Source of the DNA: Acidimicrobiaceae bacterium
Lineage (GTDB): Bacteria > Actinomycetota > Acidimicrobiia > Acidimicrobiales > Bog-793
DNA: 13,424 nt
Reading direction: 5' to 3'
Assembly: GCA_025463965.1 (NCBI GenBank)
Contig: JAODBN010000355.1
Span: 1 to 13,424, forward strand
A program made the position numbers and the translations under genes. Position 1 is the stretch's first letter, and every line of letters starts with the position of its first letter. Below, piece by piece: positions 11,918-13,424 of the stretch. The notes under the pieces were generated by a model. It worked only from the letters and a program-made list of their open reading frames with translations, did no database searches and was not told the DNA's origin.

Positions 11918-13408
11918 ATGGCAGACCAGCACGACAGCGGTTCTCCCTCCTTGAACGATCGCGAGCGAAGCTCGATTGAGCGCCTGATACGGGTCGTGCG
12001 TCGACTCGGGAGCTCCGGGCTCCCAAGGACGCTGTCACTGATCGCAGACGGCGTGATCGAGGCGTTGGACTTCCAAGCAGCGGTGGTCAACGTCCGCACC
12101 GATCGGGGCACGTTCAAGGTGGAGGCAGCGGTCGGGCCTCCGGGTATCGAGAAGCTCATCGGCGAGGAGAGCGAGGCCGACCTCTGGCGGGAGCTGCTCG
12201 ACGGTGCCGAGCCGTGGGGCACCCTGTTCCATGTCGGGCCCGGCTACGACACCCGGCACATCGACGAGGCCGGGATGCCGGGCTGGCGGCCAGACCACGC
12301 CCAGCTGGAAGGGGAGGACGCCTGGACCCCTGACGACGGCCTCTTCGCCCCGCTGCGGGACGCCTCAGGGACCTTGATCGGCGTGCTCAGCGTCGACCTG
12401 CCGTGCAGCGGCCGGCATCCGAACCTCGAACAACGGGCCCTGCTCGAGGTGTTCGCTTCCGAGGCGGCGCTGGCGATCGCGGACGCGATGCGCGAAGCAG
12501 AGCTCGTCGACAGCGAGAGCATCTTCCGTTCGGTATTCGACCGAGCGCCGATCCCTATGGCGGTGCTGGGCGACGACCTCGTCATGCTGCGCGCGAACGA
12601 CGCGTTCAGCCTGCTGACGCGCCTTCCTCCCGAGCTCGTGCACACGCTCACCGACATCGTCGATCCTGGCGACGCCGAGCCGCTGCTCGCCGAGCCGCTG
12701 CTCGACGCGTGCCGATCGGTGCTGACCGGCGACGTTGCCAGCGTGACCTTCGAGCACCGGCTCTCGGCCCCCGACCGCCCCGCGCAATGGGCGAAGTCCC
12801 GCCTACGCAAGGTGGAGACTCCCCAGGGCAAGATCCGCCTCGTGCTGGCGCTCGAGGACGTCACCGACAGCCGGGCGGCCCTCGACGAGCTCCGCCACCG
12901 CGCCGAGCACGACCCGCTGACGGGGCTTCCCAATCGGAGCTCGGCCCATCAGCAGATCGAGGACCTGCTCGCCGCGGCCCGCCCAGGAGCGGCCGTGGCG
13001 GCGCTGTTTTGCGACCTCGACGGCTTCAAGGCGGTGAACGACGGCCTCGGGCACACCGCCGGCGACGGCCTGCTCGTGAAGGTCGCCCAGCGCCTGGCGG
13101 GGACACTGCGCGGCAACGATGCGCTCTTCAGGATCGGCGGTGACGAGTTCCTCGTCTTGTGCGGACCGATCGCGAGCGACGAGGTCGCCGAGCACGTCGC
13201 ATGGCGCCTCATCGGCTCGCTCGAGCAGCCCTTCAGTCTCGATGGCCAGCGACTCTCAGTGGCGATGAGCGTCGGCGTGGCGATCACCGAAGACGGCGGC
13301 ATGCCCCCGAGATCCCTGATCGACGCAGCGGACCGAGCGCTGAATCGGGCCAAGGCTGCGGGCGGCTCGACGGTCCACCTAGCCGAGCGTGCCCGGGCAG
13401 TCTCTTAG
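11918..13408 (+). CDS. Diguanylate cyclase with GAF, PAS and GGDEF domains
   Basis: A 496-residue soluble signalling enzyme that makes cyclic di-GMP from two GTP. ATG 11918 has GGAAGGG (11903-11909) 8 bases upstream; a TTG two codons earlier is less likely. Domains in order: a GAF-like sensor (about 20-175, ending FASEAALAIADA), a PAS domain (about 197-315, IFRSVFDRAPIPMAVLGDD to VLALEDVTDSRAALDEL), and a GGDEF domain (about 328-496) beginning HDPLTGLPNR. The active-site loop RIGGDEF (GGDEF at 407-411) is intact, as is FCDLDGFKAVNDGLGHTAGDGLL, so activity is expected. An inhibitory I-site RGND (398-401) lies exactly five residues before GGDEF, implying product feedback. There is no transmembrane segment and no EAL domain, so the input should be a cytosolic ligand or redox signal; which one cannot be read from the sequence. 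Confidence 0.93.
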   Translation: MADQHDSGSPSLNDRERSSIERLIRVVRRLGSSGLPRTLSLIADGVIEALDFQAAVVNVRTDRGTFKVEAAVGPPGIEKLIGEESEADLWRELLDGAEPWGTLFHVGPGYDTRHIDEAGMPGWRPDHAQLEGEDAWTPDDGLFAPLRDASGTLIGVLSVDLPCSGRHPNLEQRALLEVFASEAALAIADAMREAELVDSESIFRSVFDRAPIPMAVLGDDLVMLRANDAFSLLTRLPPELVHTLTDIVDPGDAEPLLAEPLLDACRSVLTGDVASVTFEHRLSAPDRPAQWAKSRLRKVETPQGKIRLVLALEDVTDSRAALDELRHRAEHDPLTGLPNRSSAHQQIEDLLAAARPGAAVAALFCDLDGFKAVNDGLGHTAGDGLLVKVAQRLAGTLRGNDALFRIGGDEFLVLCGPIASDEVAEHVAWRLIGSLEQPFSLDGQRLSVAMSVGVAITEDGGMPPRSLIDAADRALNRAKAAGGSTVHLAERARAVS

Positions 13409-13424
13409 CGGAGTGGGTGTCCGG

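Noticed and set aside
11767..12222. N-terminal extension of the DUF3039 frame to 249 aa
   Set aside because: The extension is antisense to the diguanylate cyclase start and Ser/Arg-rich; the family length fits the 11766 GTG.

Overview
This is a GC-rich, densely packed chromosomal segment, most likely from an actinobacterium. The evidence is GTG and TTG starts, strongly G/C-biased third codon positions, a DUF3039 zinc-finger-like protein, an actinobacterial-type ABC-F ATPase and a textbook TAnnnT leaderless promoter. The secreted protein with tandem GYYLVSSxGNIYNxGDAKFYGS-type repeats would fit Acidimicrobiia, but that class assignment is only a guess. I see no tRNA, rRNA, CRISPR array, insertion sequence, integrase or phage gene, so it reads as ordinary chromosome rather than a mobile island.

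Layout. Bases 1-1563: the 3' end of a fatty-acid desaturase (+) converges on a cyclopropane-fatty-acyl-phospholipid-synthase-family methyltransferase (-), which is preceded by a small coupled ORF. Bases 1564-1913: a mostly non-coding stretch ending in a hairpin. Bases 1914-4205: a secreted phosphoesterase of the phospholipase C / acid phosphatase family (+) converges on a cyanophycinase-like S51 serine peptidase (-). Bases 4279-5880: an ABC-F ATPase (+). Bases 6031-8477: a promoter, a secreted double-propeller protein (seven kelch-like blades, an Ig-like domain, six GYYLV/GDAKF repeats) and a perfect 14-bp terminator-like hairpin. Bases 8694-10271: a membrane-anchored HtrA-type serine protease with a PDZ domain, followed by a perfect 16-bp hairpin. 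Bases 10390-11155: two divergent XRE-type regulators, one with a consensus promoter placed for leaderless translation. Bases 11156-11472: a short region with coding-like composition but no recognised gene. Bases 11473-13408: a DUF3039 protein (-) divergent from a GAF-PAS-GGDEF diguanylate cyclase (+).

How the genes work together. The left third has a lipid and cell-envelope flavour (desaturation, methyl or methylene transfer to unsaturated acyl chains, phosphoester hydrolysis). The middle is envelope-facing (secreted propeller protein, HtrA quality-control protease), with hairpins that make each gene look like its own transcription unit. The right third is regulatory (two XRE regulators, a c-di-GMP synthase). 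Nothing forces these into one pathway. I found no convincing new multi-gene system; the best candidates for a second look are the divergent XRE pair, the small coupled ORF, the ambiguous region at 11136-11372 and the double-propeller protein.
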